Shown: piece after piece, positions 29,250 through 40,647 of the stretch
Layout of the letters: the number at the start of each line of letters is the position of its first letter
Position numbering within the stretch: the first letter of the stretch is position 1
Source: Saprospiraceae bacterium
GTDB lineage: Bacteria; Bacteroidota; Bacteroidia; Chitinophagales; Saprospiraceae
Length of the DNA stretch: 64,000 nt
NCBI GenBank assembly: GCA_016710115.1
Contig: JADJLN010000018.1
Coordinates: forward strand, 37,764 to 101,763
Direction of reading: 5' to 3'
Made by a program: the position numbers and the translations under genes
The notes under the pieces: model-generated
What the model was told of the DNA's origin: nothing
Seen by the model: only the letters and a program-made list of their open reading frames with translations
The model's database searches: none

Positions 29250-32200
29250 TTAGTAATTGATCAGGAGAAAACCGGATACCGGCACTTCACCATCCTGCAG
29301 ATCAAGAATGTAGAAATAGGTTCCAGGTGGCAGGATCTGGCCCCCGTAGGTACCCGACCAGTTATTCTGATATGGAGAAGCGACATAGACTTCATCCCCC
29401 CATTGATTGAAGATGGACAAGCGGTTGTTCGGATATTCGTCCTGCAACACAAGACAAGGCACGACCAGGAAATCATTGACTCCATCATTGTTCGGCGTAA
29501 TGATGGTCGGAACGTCACAACGTGCATCCAGTCCGATCGTCAGGGTCACAATTGCTTCGGCGCAAACACCCGGACATTTCTGACTGCAGACCTGATACCG
29601 GAAGGACACTGAGCCCGAATAATTTACCGGTGCGGTATAGAGATAGATGCCTTCCGCCAGTTTTTCCAGAGAACCGACAAGTGGCTAGGATAGCAATTGA
29701 GTGGTAACCCCTCCAGAGATCACGTCATTGGTCAGGACCTGGATCAGGGCCTGTCCTGCGAACGCAACAGCAAACGTGTCATTGAATGCCTGCGGGCCAT
29801 ATTCGTAATCCACGACCAGTGTATCTCTTGAGGAAACACCGCAGATGCCCTTGTTCAATTCCCATACAAATCGGTTCAGCCCCTGTTGAAGATTGCAGGC
29901 TCCAGCACTGGTTTCACCCAGGCTGTCGAGAATAACACCCGGTTCCAGGGTTTCCCATTTACCGGACCCCAATTCGGTAAAATCGGCAGTCAGGGGAAGG
30001 GATAAACACCCATAACCACAATCCTGGCGATCTGCACCGGCATAGGCCTGATCGTCATAGTTGATCACCTCAACAAATACAGATGCAGGCGGGCAAGCGC
30101 CATTATCCACGGTCCATTTGAAGAAGTAGGTGTTACCCGGTGTCAATCCGAGCACTTCGGTGGATGGCAACTGAGGACTTTCGATCGTTACCCCCAGCCC
30201 TGCCTGTCCACCGGTCTGGCTCCAGGAGCCGGAGTTGGGATCCGGATTGGCAGCAGATATGACCACCACACTGGCACGACACTCTTCAACCGGGCTGTTT
30301 GCAACAGCCAGTACAGAAAAGGAAATGGTCGCTGTATCCAGGTCCGTACTGTAGTTTTTGCACGCCCCGTTTGACAGTGTCCAGGAAAAGACCAGTTGAT
30401 CCCCGGGTAAATAACCGGTGACTTCCGAGCAGTTCATATCCGGAGTGAGCAGGGTGACCGGTGTACCGGCAGTCTGTTGCCACTTTCCTGTGCCGATAGT
30501 CGGAGTTTGAGCACAAAGTTCCAGAACCTGGCCGTTGCAGATCGATACATTCGGACCTGCATTGGCGATCTGGTTTGGAATGGTATTGATCTGGATCGTA
30601 TGGAGAACAGAAGGAAGAGACGTACATCCATCTACCGTAGTGGTCGCATAAAACGGGTAGTCCCCTTCCGTGTACGAACCGGGCAGGTCCAATGGCAGAG
30701 TCGTCTGAGTACCCGACTGTCCGACCAGGGTATCTGTATTTCCATCAAACCAGGAAAACGTGCCTCCAGGCACCCCTCCGGTCAGGGTCAGCTGGCAGTT
30801 TCCGGGCACCTGGGCACAGATCAACCCGCCACAATTGTCCGATACAACAGGCTGGCCCGGATTGGATTTGACCAACTGATAAAACTCTTCCGAAAAGGGA
30901 GAGTAACACCCGTTGACATTGATCCGAACCTGGTAATTGCCCGTTAAATTGGTTGTTGCCCCCGGAAAAATCAGACAATTTCCTCCCGTCTGATTGGTGA
31001 TCGGACCTTGCCATTCATAGGTTGCCCCTGCGATAAAGGAAGCGCAGGCGATCAGCGTATCCCCTTCACATATCGGGGAATTTGTCGTGATGGCGGGCGG
31101 GAATGGAATCGGCCTGACGATGACGGTAATCTCATTGGATATATTGGAAATACAGTCGTCGACAATGACTTTGAGCTTGTACTTGCCCCCCTGGTTGATC
31201 GTGATCCCGTTGATGGTCAGAGTGGGGATGAGTGTGGTATCCTGTTTCAGCGGTCCCATCCAGACATACTTCACATCACCTTCATAAGGGTCATCAGGTA
31301 CCTGGATGACCAGGGTTTCGCCGGCACAGATCTCGTAAGGATCGGCTGGTGCCGGATCATCGATCTTGATGACAGGCGTGACAGGCGTATCGTCCATCGC
31401 GATGAAGATGGTCGCCGGAAGGGATGTGCATGTATTGTCGATCCGGGTAACCTGCAAGCTGTACAGTCCTGAACTGGCTCCCGTGACATTGAGCAGATGA
31501 GCCACGCTATCCAGGGAGAATACAAGCCCGTCGGGTCCGGTCCAGGAATAGGTATAGGATCCACCCTGGTCAATTGGAAATACCGTCGGGTAAATGGCGC
31601 AGTCTTCAAATCCACTGACGCAGGTTGGACAGGAACTGGACAGTGCGGTGATCTTGGGTCGTTCTGTCAGGACAATCCGGAGAGAATCCTGCGTGGTACA
31701 TCCCTGGGGATTTTCTGCCAGCAGAACATATGTACCCGGGAGAGCAGGCACGCTTGGGGAAGCCCCGGTATAGATATTCCCATTTGGTGCAGTCCACGTG
31801 AATTTGACCACATTGACCCCGTTAACGGGCAAAATGACTGTGTCTCCTTCGCAAGCCACGATACTGTCCGGCAACTGGACGTTGATCGGATGGATCATAA
31901 CCGGCAAAGGAAGAGAGACATCAGAAGGACAGTTGACCGACTGAAAGACCTGGAGGGTCCACGTACCGGCATTCATCAGAAGACCCGGTACCTTCAGTTC
32001 GGGAAATGAGGTCGTGAATACCTGCCCTGTCTGCTGATGCGTCCATTCATAGGTCATCGCCTGTTGCCAATCGGTGGATAACCTGATCGTATCTCCCTGA
32101 CAGACGGGGCTGTTGCTGTGGATCGAAGGACGAAATGCCCCGTTAGGCCCGATATCGATCTGCACTGAGCCTGTAGAAATACAACCTGTCAGCCCCTGGA

Positions 32201-35198
32201 CCGTCAGGATATATGTGCCTGAATCTGCCTCTTTGGGTTGATTGATCACGGGACTGGACTGATTGCTGAAAAAGCCGTTGGAAGACGACCAGGTGTACAC
32301 AAAAAAATCACCCAGTCCCGGTGTAGGGATCGAAAAGGTGGTATCGGGTATAAACCGCAGGTTGCCTCCACAGGTATCCAGCATAAAGCTGGGTGTGAGT
32401 TCTTCATTCTGGATGGCCAGCAGGGTCGAACAGGTGTCACTATTCCCTGCAAGGTCAAACGCAATGACCTGGACATTGTAGTTGGAGCCTGCATCATTAC
32501 AACTGAACACATCGGGTGTCACCAGGAAGGAGGTAATTCCACAATTGTCATTCCCCGGCAGGGCAAGCAGGTCTGTGTGGCTCAGAGTCAGGTTGACCAA
32601 ACCGGAAGGGTTGGTTTTCCGGAACAGGCCAGGTTTGCATGTGATTTTCGGTGATGTCCGATCCTCGATGATCATGGCATAGGAACAGGATGTCGAATTC
32701 CCGTCGCTGTCTTCAAGAACGTATGTCGCCGTATAGTTACCAGTGCCGAGTGTGATCAGGTTGGCGGATGAAGAATACTTGAGAATGCCACTGCCGACTT
32801 GTTGATTAGTCGCATTGTTGCGTACGGTATAAGCGGTCTCTATGGACGAATAGATCAGTTCGAGCCAGGCGTGACTCTGGCCATCGGTCTGATTGGATTG
32901 AAGAGGTCCACAGGGGTTGATGAAGTCGGTATAATTGAGAATGTCCTTATTCGACACCAGTTTGAAAGAGACCTGCCCATTGGCCGTCCACGCCTTGAGC
33001 AGTGGTTCCGGGATGGCAAAGGTGAACGTGGCTTCATCGGCACATTCCTGAGGGATGGTTACCGGACCGGTGATCCCCAGGAAGGTATTATTCTCTCCGT
33101 ACACCTCAAAAAATTCTCCCGGATTTGCCAGATCACCCTGAAGATGGACACGCAGGGTACCGTTGCCGGGTCCTGAAGGTGAGGCGATCGAAAAAAGGAA
33201 ATTGAGATCAGCCGGGACCAATCCTGCATTGGGGTCATCGACGAAGACGAATGGTTGCGGATCCACTGCACCGTCGAAGGTGGTTGGAAAACCGCAGTTG
33301 TCCCAGGCGTTGACCGGAAACGGCAGATTGACAGTAGCAGCGCAATTGGTTGTGCTGGTGGGTACACGCAGCGTATCCGGACAGACCAGCAGAGGAGCTT
33401 CCCGATCAACCACAACCAGTTCATAGGAGCAGCTGCCTGTATTCCCACTGCAGTCGGTAGCCAGGATCTCAACGGTAAAATTGCCGGGTGAAAACGTCTC
33501 TACCGTGCCCGGATTTGTCAATGGACCATTGTTCAACCGGTACTGCACCAGGATGGGCGCTGGTGGCTCGGTGACCCGGTCAAATCCGAGTGTCAGGCTG
33601 ACCCGACCATTGGGACAAACCTGATTGATCGCCTCTACACCGGTTCCGTTCGGGATCAGCGTAAAGCGGATCACGTCATCCTGAGCCCAGGTATTCAGCT
33701 GTTCGGCTGTAAGTAGCGTATAATTGGTCACCCCGGTTCCGCATTGGTTCGGCACCGGGTTGGTTTGTGTCAGCAGGGTGCCTTCTTCTCCATAGATGCG
33801 GTAATATTCCCCTGGTTCTTCTGCATCTGCATTGTAGAGGTTGATGCGAAGGAATGTATTTCCGGTGATGTATTGATCCGGCAAGCCGGAAAAAGGAAGG
33901 GCGAAGAATACGGTATCTACTACACCACTGAGAAGCGGATAACCTGATGTGTTCACGATAGGAAGAGTATCCGAAAGGGTCATCGCACCTTCGGGTGTAC
34001 AGTTGTCACTGACAAATACCGGTTGGATCAATGCGCCCGAGATGGCACAGGTTCCTGAGGTTACGATCAGCGTATCAACAGGCAGGCAGTACACTTCCGG
34101 ACCCTGGCGATCCCTCACAAACAACACCTGATCAGCTGTTCGGACATTGCCGCAATCATCCGTGGCAATCCAGGTTCGCGTGATCTCATAATTGACGTGG
34201 CCACACTGGGTTGGATCCGGATCCTGATTGTCTACATCCACACGCAACAGATTGGGGCTGGCATCGCAATTATCTATAGCGGTGACCCCGCCTGGACCGT
34301 TTGCCGGAGGAGGGGGGATATCATCACAATCCACAGTGATATCCGCAGGGATGCCGAACAGGACAGGTGGCAGGGTGTCGATCACGGTGATCGTCTGTGA
34401 ATCAGCGACAGCGTTACCACATTCATCGCTGGCTGTCCAGGTCCGGACTATCCCATAGCTGTTCGTACATCCTCCGACATTATTCTGGGTGGTCAGGACG
34501 ATCGTCACATTGTTGTCACACAGATCGACAGCTGTAATATCCATACCGATGATCGGCGGAGCAGGGATATCGTTACAGTTGACCGTAATGTCCGCTGGAA
34601 CTCCGTTCAGTACAGGCGGGCTGGTATCCAGAACCGTGATGACCTGCTGGTGAGTCCGCGAGTTTCCTGCATCATCGGTCGCTGTCCAGCGACGTGTAAT
34701 GGTATATGATCCGGCGCAGGAAGACAGGGTATTGGTTTCTGTAAATGCGAGGGTGGGTTGATTGTCGCAATTATCGACAATGGTCACGGCAGGAAGATTG
34801 GGGATATTGGGACAGGTGACGGTGACGTCCGGAGGCAGGGCTATACTGAAGACGGGTGCCGTACCATCCACAATGGTGATGGTAAAGATGAAGATGGAAT
34901 CATTTCCCAGGTCATCGGTGGCGGTCCAATGAAATGTGACAATAGTCAATGGGGACAGTGTGTCTCCGAGAACATAGCCATCAAGAATGGTCAGTACTGT
35001 ATCCGTTACTGTGGAACCTGCCAGGGCTTCGACGGTGAGGGAGTCGGTGTTAAGGGTGAGCAGAGCTTCACATATCTGATCGGCATACAGGGTGTCCGGG
35101 CCTTTGAAGGAGAACGCAAAATTCTGGGCCTGGAGACCTTGTTGAAAACAAAGGAGCAGGAAGAAGCCTGGAATGATGTGTCGAAGGGTTCGGTACAT
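29250..35198 (-). CDS. Giant HYR/Ig-like adhesin with CHU_C T9SS sorting domain (in-frame TAG)
   Basis: About 1980 residues. It has a signal peptide (MYRTLRHIIPGFFLLLC..., cleaved near LQAQ), then at least four HYR repeats in the first 350 residues (pattern DxTPPVL...DITVNCxDIPxPP...VDNCD), Ig/PKD-like repeats through the middle, and a C-terminal gliding-motility type B sorting domain (TIITPNNDGVNDFLVV...SIFNQWGDEVY...GTYFYILDL). The ATG at 35198 is preferred over the longer frame to 35309 because it begins the signal peptide. One TAG at 29685-29687 interrupts an otherwise open frame about 145 codons before the end and would remove the sorting domain. It is likely a surface adhesin or gliding-type protein. 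Confidence 0.88.
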
Positions 35199-35751
35199 AC
35201 CAATGGGTGGTCTAGATCGTGAATGAACCGAACCGACCAGAGGTGTTGACAAAAAGGGCAAATACCTGTGGTATCCGCTGTCGCGGAACAAACGAGGGGA
35301 TCGGTTCATCGGGATTCTCCCTGGAGGGAGGATTCAGGATCAAAAGTAGCAAACAGCCTTCGAACATTTTAACTTTTTATCAATATATCCCTTTTGGGGT
35401 AGAGCCGAAAATGAATTGGCCTGTCGTGTGGCGCGAAGCGTCAGACAGCGGCAGGTGTTGAAACCCGGCTGTTGTTATTCTTCTTCACGGGTGGCCTGTT
35501 GATCAGTGGCATCTCCCCTCTTCCGGCAGCGGCATATGGGTCTTCAGAAACTGGCTGAACTCTCCTCCACGCTGCGATTCATCCGGATTTCTCCCACTGG
35601 ATCAACATGGATAGCAAAGCCTTTCAGGTCGGGATGAACGCGGGAAGGTTCGGGTGGTTTTCGCTTTTTGGACACGGGTCAAGTTGAATCTCGGCGTTGA
35701 GGATATCTTAAACAATTTATTACAAAAGTACTATATTGCAACACCAAATAA
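35199..35751. other. Intergenic region holding the left copy of a duplicated small ORF
   Basis: No intact gene is seen. It contains the left repeat (about 35513-35675) and otherwise unremarkable sequence. Confidence 0.5.
35513..35675 (-). pseudogene. Small conserved-type ORF, left copy, frameshifted
   Basis: On the minus strand from GTG at 35675 it reads (M)SKKRKPPEPSRVHPDLKGF then AIHVDPVGEIRMNRS. It then shifts frame by one base at GAGGAGAGTTCAG where the right copy has GAGGAGATCAG. The pattern HPDLKGFxIxVxxxGEI resembles small uncharacterised Bacteroidota proteins of about 55-60 residues. A near-identical copy in the same orientation lies at 38042-38200. Confidence 0.55.
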
Positions 35752-36174
35752 ATGAAATCCATGAAGACAATAACTCTAAGTGCCATTTACCTTTTAGCTT
35801 CTTGTATGACATTCCTTTCTGCCCAGGATTGTGAAGCTTTGAAAAACGACTCAGAAATCAGGCAAGAATTACAGGATATTGCAAAATGTGCCAGTGATCT
35901 TATGGGTTGTTGTTCGAAATGGGGGGGAAACAACCTCAATGCTGAAATTCACTGGGGTGCTGAATCAGATGGAACATGTCTGACGAGAATCAGTTCTTTG
36001 ACTCAAATAGCTAAGGTAACAACGACGGTTTCATGGACGGGGTCATTATCAGGAACGGGATATTGGATCAAAGGACGACTCATTTACGACACAAAATCAG
36101 GTAGTCGCAAATGGGAAAAAATTTCTGACAGTGGCGGATTTGAAACTGGTTGCTCAAAAGGTTGTATTAATTAG
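35752..36174 (+). CDS. Small secreted cysteine-rich protein
   Basis: 140 residues with a signal peptide (MKSMKTITLSAIYLLASCMTF, cleavage near LSAQD). The mature part has seven cysteines, including a KCASDLMGCC cluster near residues 45-54 and a CSKGC near the end. I do not recognise a family. An SPII reading is possible because of the Cys in LLASC, but the following residues suit SPI better. It sits alone between the left small-ORF repeat and IS remnants and may be accessory cargo. Conserved cysteine spacing suggests a disulfide-stabilised periplasmic or secreted protein. Confidence 0.65.
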   Translation: MKSMKTITLSAIYLLASCMTFLSAQDCEALKNDSEIRQELQDIAKCASDLMGCCSKWGGNNLNAEIHWGAESDGTCLTRISSLTQIAKVTTTVSWTGSLSGTGYWIKGRLIYDTKSGSRKWEKISDSGGFETGCSKGCIN

Positions 36175-36269
36175 CCCCAGATTCGTTAAAACGATTTTTT
36201 GTCTGAAGGGATAAATTGGTTGACATGGCCAGGTATCACTACCTTAGGTTTACATCAGTCGTATTCAAT

Positions 36270-37080
36270 TATGTCCACATTCAAGTTACCCCTTTTCTCC
36301 CAGATCACTGGCTTCCTGGACTGCTAGGATTTTAGCTGTATCCCCAAGACACGCAAGTTGGATAAGCTCATCAAGGGCATTAACCTCTGGAAACACTTTG
36401 TGAACATGCTCCTTGTTCCATCTGGCTAAAGTGGATTCCGTGCGAGATATCAGCCACGGATTTCGATCAGCCTATGGCAATTTGTCCCATTTGGGTATCC
36501 AATCTGGCCCGAGTAAGTTTACAGTCAGATAAATTGATGCTCATCGGAATTGGAAGTTCATCAAGGACTACTACTTTGTCTTGAAGGCATTGTATGAACC
36601 CAGTTTACAACGGAAACGCACATATGGCTATCAGCTCATGCGGATGATTTTGCTGATGGATTCGATCCTGGATAGCCTTTATTTAAGCCTTTTGACTGGC
36701 AAGATATTGAAGGGGCTAAAGAGGATTCACCCCTATTCGGATGATGTAATCGGGCTCTACTGCTTATCGAAGTCAGTGATGTCCGAAAACATCATCTGAA
36801 AGCCGCGAAGAGCTTGCAACTCACTTCCAGAAGTTAGCTGGTTGTTGACTGGGCCTATGTGTTTCTCTTGCCAAAGGATTCGGAAAATAGGGGGATCTTT
36901 TCGTCACCTGGAACAAAGAAGGAATTCTTACCAAAGTCGTAGAGACTTTTGGCAATCAAGTTCAACTCGATGGGGTAGTCACCGGCAAGATATCGAATTG
37001 ACGGGCAAAAAAGACCTCGCGGACCTACCCCAAACCCTTACGCATTGTGGCCTGGATTGACTCTGAGGCGAATGTCTCAA
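36270..37080 (+). pseudogene. Degenerate IS4-family transposase
   Basis: Read across frames this stretch follows the IS4 (DUF4372 plus DDE) pattern: FSQITGFL, a KLDKLIKGINLWKHFVNML segment, LRDISHGFR...LSHLGIQ, a LDS...LYLSL DDE region, then VVDWAYV and YPKPLRIVAWID. Several frameshifts and stops interrupt it and no clear terminal inverted repeats remain. The lesion density is higher than in flanking genes, so genuine decay is likely, with sequencing errors possibly added. Confidence 0.6.
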
Positions 37081-37233
37081 TGTAAATTGGTTCCTATCTT
37101 TGGAGGATGCACAGAGAAAATCGAGAGGTGGCGACAGGAATACAACCAATTCCGCCCGCACAGTTCTTTAAATGATCGAACACCACATGAGGTGTTCGAT
37201 CAAGAATGCAATAGTCTGTTTTCTCAAGTTTAG
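37081..37233 (+). pseudogene. IS3-family transposase (OrfB) C-terminal fragment
   Basis: The end of an IS3 integrase-core protein: NWFLSLEDA, then after a one-base shift KIERWRQEYNQFRPHSSL, NDRTPHEVF and a stop at 37233. It abuts the IS4 remnant directly and has no catalytic part. Confidence 0.8.
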
Positions 37234-37340
37234 GGTGCTTCGATTAGTGGGAGGAGGTCACTTCCATTAAATACAAGAGATTAGACTTCTAATAATAAGT
37301 AGTATTGGATTGGTATCAACTGAAATTACAACACAAGCAC

Positions 37341-38006
37341 ATGGTTCGATTGTTTCTATTCATCCTGTTCATGACACATGAGTATCCAAAGCCTCAGCGA
37401 ATGTTCATTCGTGAGGATATCAAGTCAGACTTGCCAGCCTTGGAGGCACAATTTGGAAATAATAAGTTTATTCATCCTAAGGCTAGAGCCGCTACTTTGG
37501 TTGCTTTATCATTTTATCCAGAATTAAAAAATAAACATATTGACTTTATATATAGAAAAATTAAAACAACCATGCAATGTATTCTGTGCCAAATAGCATG
37601 CTAGATAAAAAATTCCGAGCGATCCTATTCCATTTATATTAACAATGATAATCATTTTGCTGGTCCATTGTTTGATAGCTTGCCATTTAATGCGCAGATT
37701 GGAATTATTGGACATGAATTAGCTCATGTAATTGATTATGAAAATTCAACCATCCTCCAAATTATTCAACTGGGATTGAAATACTCTACAGGTTCCTTTG
37801 ATAGTAACTATGAAAAAAGAATCGATTCATTAACCGTTAAAAGAGGATTGGGCTGGCAGTTATTTGATTGGTCAGATTTTGCCATGGTTTCAGGAAAAAA
37901 TATTTCCAATTCATACAGAGCATTTAAAAGAGAAAATTATCTTAAACCGGATGAAATAAAATCACTTATAATCCAAAACGGTGGGCATAATATTAATACA
38001 AAGTGA
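37341..38006 (+). CDS. Zinc metallopeptidase-like protein (HELAH), frameshifted
   Basis: About 222 residues across three frame segments: an N-terminal hydrophobic stretch (MVRLFLFILFMTHEYP), LPALEAQFGNNKFIHP...ALSFYPELKNKHIDFIY, then FNAQIGIIGHELAHVIDYEN with a zincin HExxH, and GLGWQLFDWSDF. The middle (37570-37660) needs at least two single-base corrections. It resembles Bacteroidota proteins with a peptidase-like HELxH and no assigned role, and differs from the cassette zincins in the motif context. Because it lies among IS remnants, either true decay or sequence error is possible. Confidence 0.55.
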
Positions 38007-38041
38007 ATTTTTAAACTGTTGTATGTTCAATCTTGCAATAA

Positions 38042-38200
38042 TTATAACTGGCTAACATACATATGGTTCTTCAGAAACTGGCTGATCTCCTCCACGCTGC
38101 GATTCATCCGGATTTCCCCCAATGGATCAACATGGATAGCAAAGCCTTTCAGGTCGGGATGGACACGGGAAGGTTCGGGTGGTTTTCGCTTTTTGGCCAT
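38042..38200 (-). CDS. Small conserved-type ORF, right copy (52 aa)
   Basis: ATG at 38200 opens MAKKRKPPEPSRVHPDLKGF, continuing AIHVDPLGEIRMNRSVEEI and SQFLKNHM before a stop at 38042. It is almost identical to the left copy at 35513-35675 but in frame through EEISQFLK. Its last residues (after KNHM) differ from the left copy (KTHMPLPEE), so the right copy's 3' end may be replaced. It is basic at the N-terminus and of unknown function. Confidence 0.5.
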   Translation of the reverse strand: MAKKRKPPEPSRVHPDLKGFAIHVDPLGEIRMNRSVEEISQFLKNHMYVSQL

Positions 38201-38886
38201 AGGGTGAAGTTAAGGAGTTTGGAGGTTATGAGGTTATGAGTTTGGAGTGGGTGGAGGGAGAAGTCGAGGAGGAGAAAAGTTATTTCGATATTGAGTTGTG
38301 CCTTCGGTAGTCAGGATTTCGAAATTTCCGAACATCAACAGTTTCAACACAAATCAGGCATTGACAAACGGGTACGCAGGGGAAGTCGGAAAGCAGAAAA
38401 AGGCGGAAGACGGAAGTGGGTGTTGCTTTGCCGGATCCAGATTCGTTGGCTTATTTCAAGGCCAACGCCTGGAGGAGGACAAAGGTCTTGGGTGTTGGGT
38501 ATTGGCCGCCCGAAAATCCGGGGCCGAAAACGGCGTTATTTCGAGGAATAACCACCAGAACTGGGAATCAACGGAACGCAGGAACAAGGGCCGAGGAATG
38601 AGGGCCGAGAAAGGTGTTGGGCGTTGGGCGTTGGGTGTTGGCTAAATCCCGGGTCGAAAACGACGTTATTTCGAGGACAACGAGGAACCAATGCCTTCCC
38701 GCTTGGCGGGTGGGGACACGGTCACGTTGAACATTAAACCGGCTCCCCGAGATTTCGGGGACGCCTTGAACGTTGAACATTCAAGCCTGACAAACCAGTT
38801 TAAAATTGTCAAAACGATTCAGGCTTTGACACATAGCGAACAGCCCCGAGCACTCGGGGGCGAATAGCGAATAACCAACCGCGTTC
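38201..38886. other. Intergenic low-complexity region
   Basis: No credible gene. It holds GTTGGGC/GTTGGGT heptamer-like runs near 38619-38640 and repeated CGAAAACG(A/G)CGTTATTTCGAGGA blocks near 38525 and 38655. Confidence 0.5.
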
Positions 38887-40430
38887 TCACCCACAAATCC
38901 GATCAAAGTCAGCCATCGCCTTTTCCAGACGGGCCAGACTTTGTTCCTTGCCCAATACGTCCATCATTTCAAAGACTCCCGGGCCTTTCATGGTCCCGGC
39001 CAGCGCGAGTCGGAAGAGGGGCAATACCGAGCCAAAACCGATCTGCTGTTCTTCCAGGTACTCCTTCACCAGATTCTCCAATTCTTCACTCACAAATTCT
39101 GCCTGACTGTGCAGTCGGACCAGGATGGCTTCCAAATGTGTCCTTGACTCCGGTTTCCACCGCTTCTGCACCATGGGTTCATCATATTCCTGGACATCTG
39201 TAAAGAAGCAGGCCCCTTCAGCCGGGATCTCCCGGGCATAGGTCACTCGTTCCTTCATCAGGTCACAGACCCGGGTCAGAAACCGGGGATCGGTATTCCA
39301 GCCGTGTTGTTCCACCAGAGGAGCGATCTGTCGCGCCAGTTCGCTGGAGGGTGTCGACTGGAGATATTGCTGGTTGTACCATTTTGCTTTGTCGAAATCA
39401 AACCGGGCACCGCTTTTATGGATCCGATCCACAGAAAACGTGCGGATCAACTCGTCCATACTGAAAATCTCCTTCTCGGTACCCGGGTTCCAACCGAGGA
39501 AGGCCAGAAAATTGACCACGGCCCGCGGGTCGAATCCCGTCTCCGAAATCCGGTAAAGGAATCTTCCTCCGTTTCGCCGTGCCAGGATAAGGGGAAAACA
39601 GGCATACCGAATCGGGCACCATCGCGCTTGCTCAGTTTGCCTTTGCCATCCGGTTTCATGATCAGCGGCAAATGGGCAAAGGCCGGCATGGTGTCTTCCC
39701 ATCCCAGTCCACGATATAACAGGACATGGTGCGCTGTACTGGGCAGCCATTCTTCCCCTCGGATCACATGGGTAATACGCATCAGGTGATCATCCACGAT
39801 GTTGGCCAGGTGGTAGGTGGGCATGCCGTCCGATTTTAACAGGACCTTGTCGTCCAGTTCTTCTGAACGCACGACGACTTCGCCACGGATCTCATCCGTG
39901 ATATGGATTTCCTGACCGGGTTCCACCTTGAGGCGGATGATGACTTCTTCTCCATCCGCCAGTCGATAGGCCACATCTTCGGGGTCCATGCTGAGGCTGT
40001 TGCGCATATCCATCCGCACCCGGTGATCATATTGTGGTGCCGGATTGCCCGCCTGCTTCAGCCGGTCGCGCATGGCATCCAGATCCTGCTCCCGGTCGAA
40101 GGCATAATAGGCATGGCCCTTCTCCACCAGTTCTTCGGCATATTGCCGATACAGGTCCTTCCGTTCAGACTGGCGATAGGGACCACAATCACCTCCTTGT
40201 CTCGGCCCTTCATCGGGTACGATGCCGCACCGAGCAAGTGCCTCCAGTATATAGTCTTCTGCTCCGGGAACGTAACGGTTCTGATCGGTGTCTTCGATCC
40301 GAAGGATGAATGTTCCTCCCTGCTGTCGTGCAAACAGAAGATTGTACAGTGCGGTCCGAATACCTCCGATATGGAGTGCTCCGGTCGGGCTGGGTGCAAA
40401 GCGTACGCGAACAGGTCTATTCTGAGTCAT
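38887..40430 (-). CDS. gltX: Glutamyl-tRNA synthetase, one frameshift
   Basis: A class I aminoacyl-tRNA synthetase of about 514 residues. The N-terminus has VRFAPSPTGALHIGG (HIGH motif), RIEDTDQNRY and ILEALARCGI; the KMSKS loop appears as GKLSKRDG. The C-terminal part has FLGWNPGTEKEIFS and a helical anticodon-binding domain ending near 38887. A missing G at CGGAGAC (about 39541-39544) separates the two halves; restoring it gives GFRETGFDPRAVVNFLA. As the gene is essential, this break is almost certainly a sequence error. It could be discriminating GluRS or a dual Glu/Gln-tRNA enzyme; the sequence does not settle this. Confidence 0.95.
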
Positions 40431-40647
40431 CGTTGTGTTTCAATCCTCATTTTGGTCTGAATCTGACCTCCATGAGAAAAAATATGAAATAAAGACAGCG
40501 CCCTGGCAGCGCTTTGTCCACCGGGATCGTTTCCTTGCCAAAGGCAAAGGATCGCCCGGTTTTCCGCACGCAAAGGTAAACATTCGCAAACGGAGATATT
40601 CAAGTGAACCTTCCGAGCTGAAAAACCTTTTGTTGAGCCCTTTCACT

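Noticed and set aside
33000..35000. Repeated aspartate/cysteine motifs considered as a separate tandem gene repeat
   Set aside because: They are HYR and Ig-like repeats within one continuous adhesin frame.
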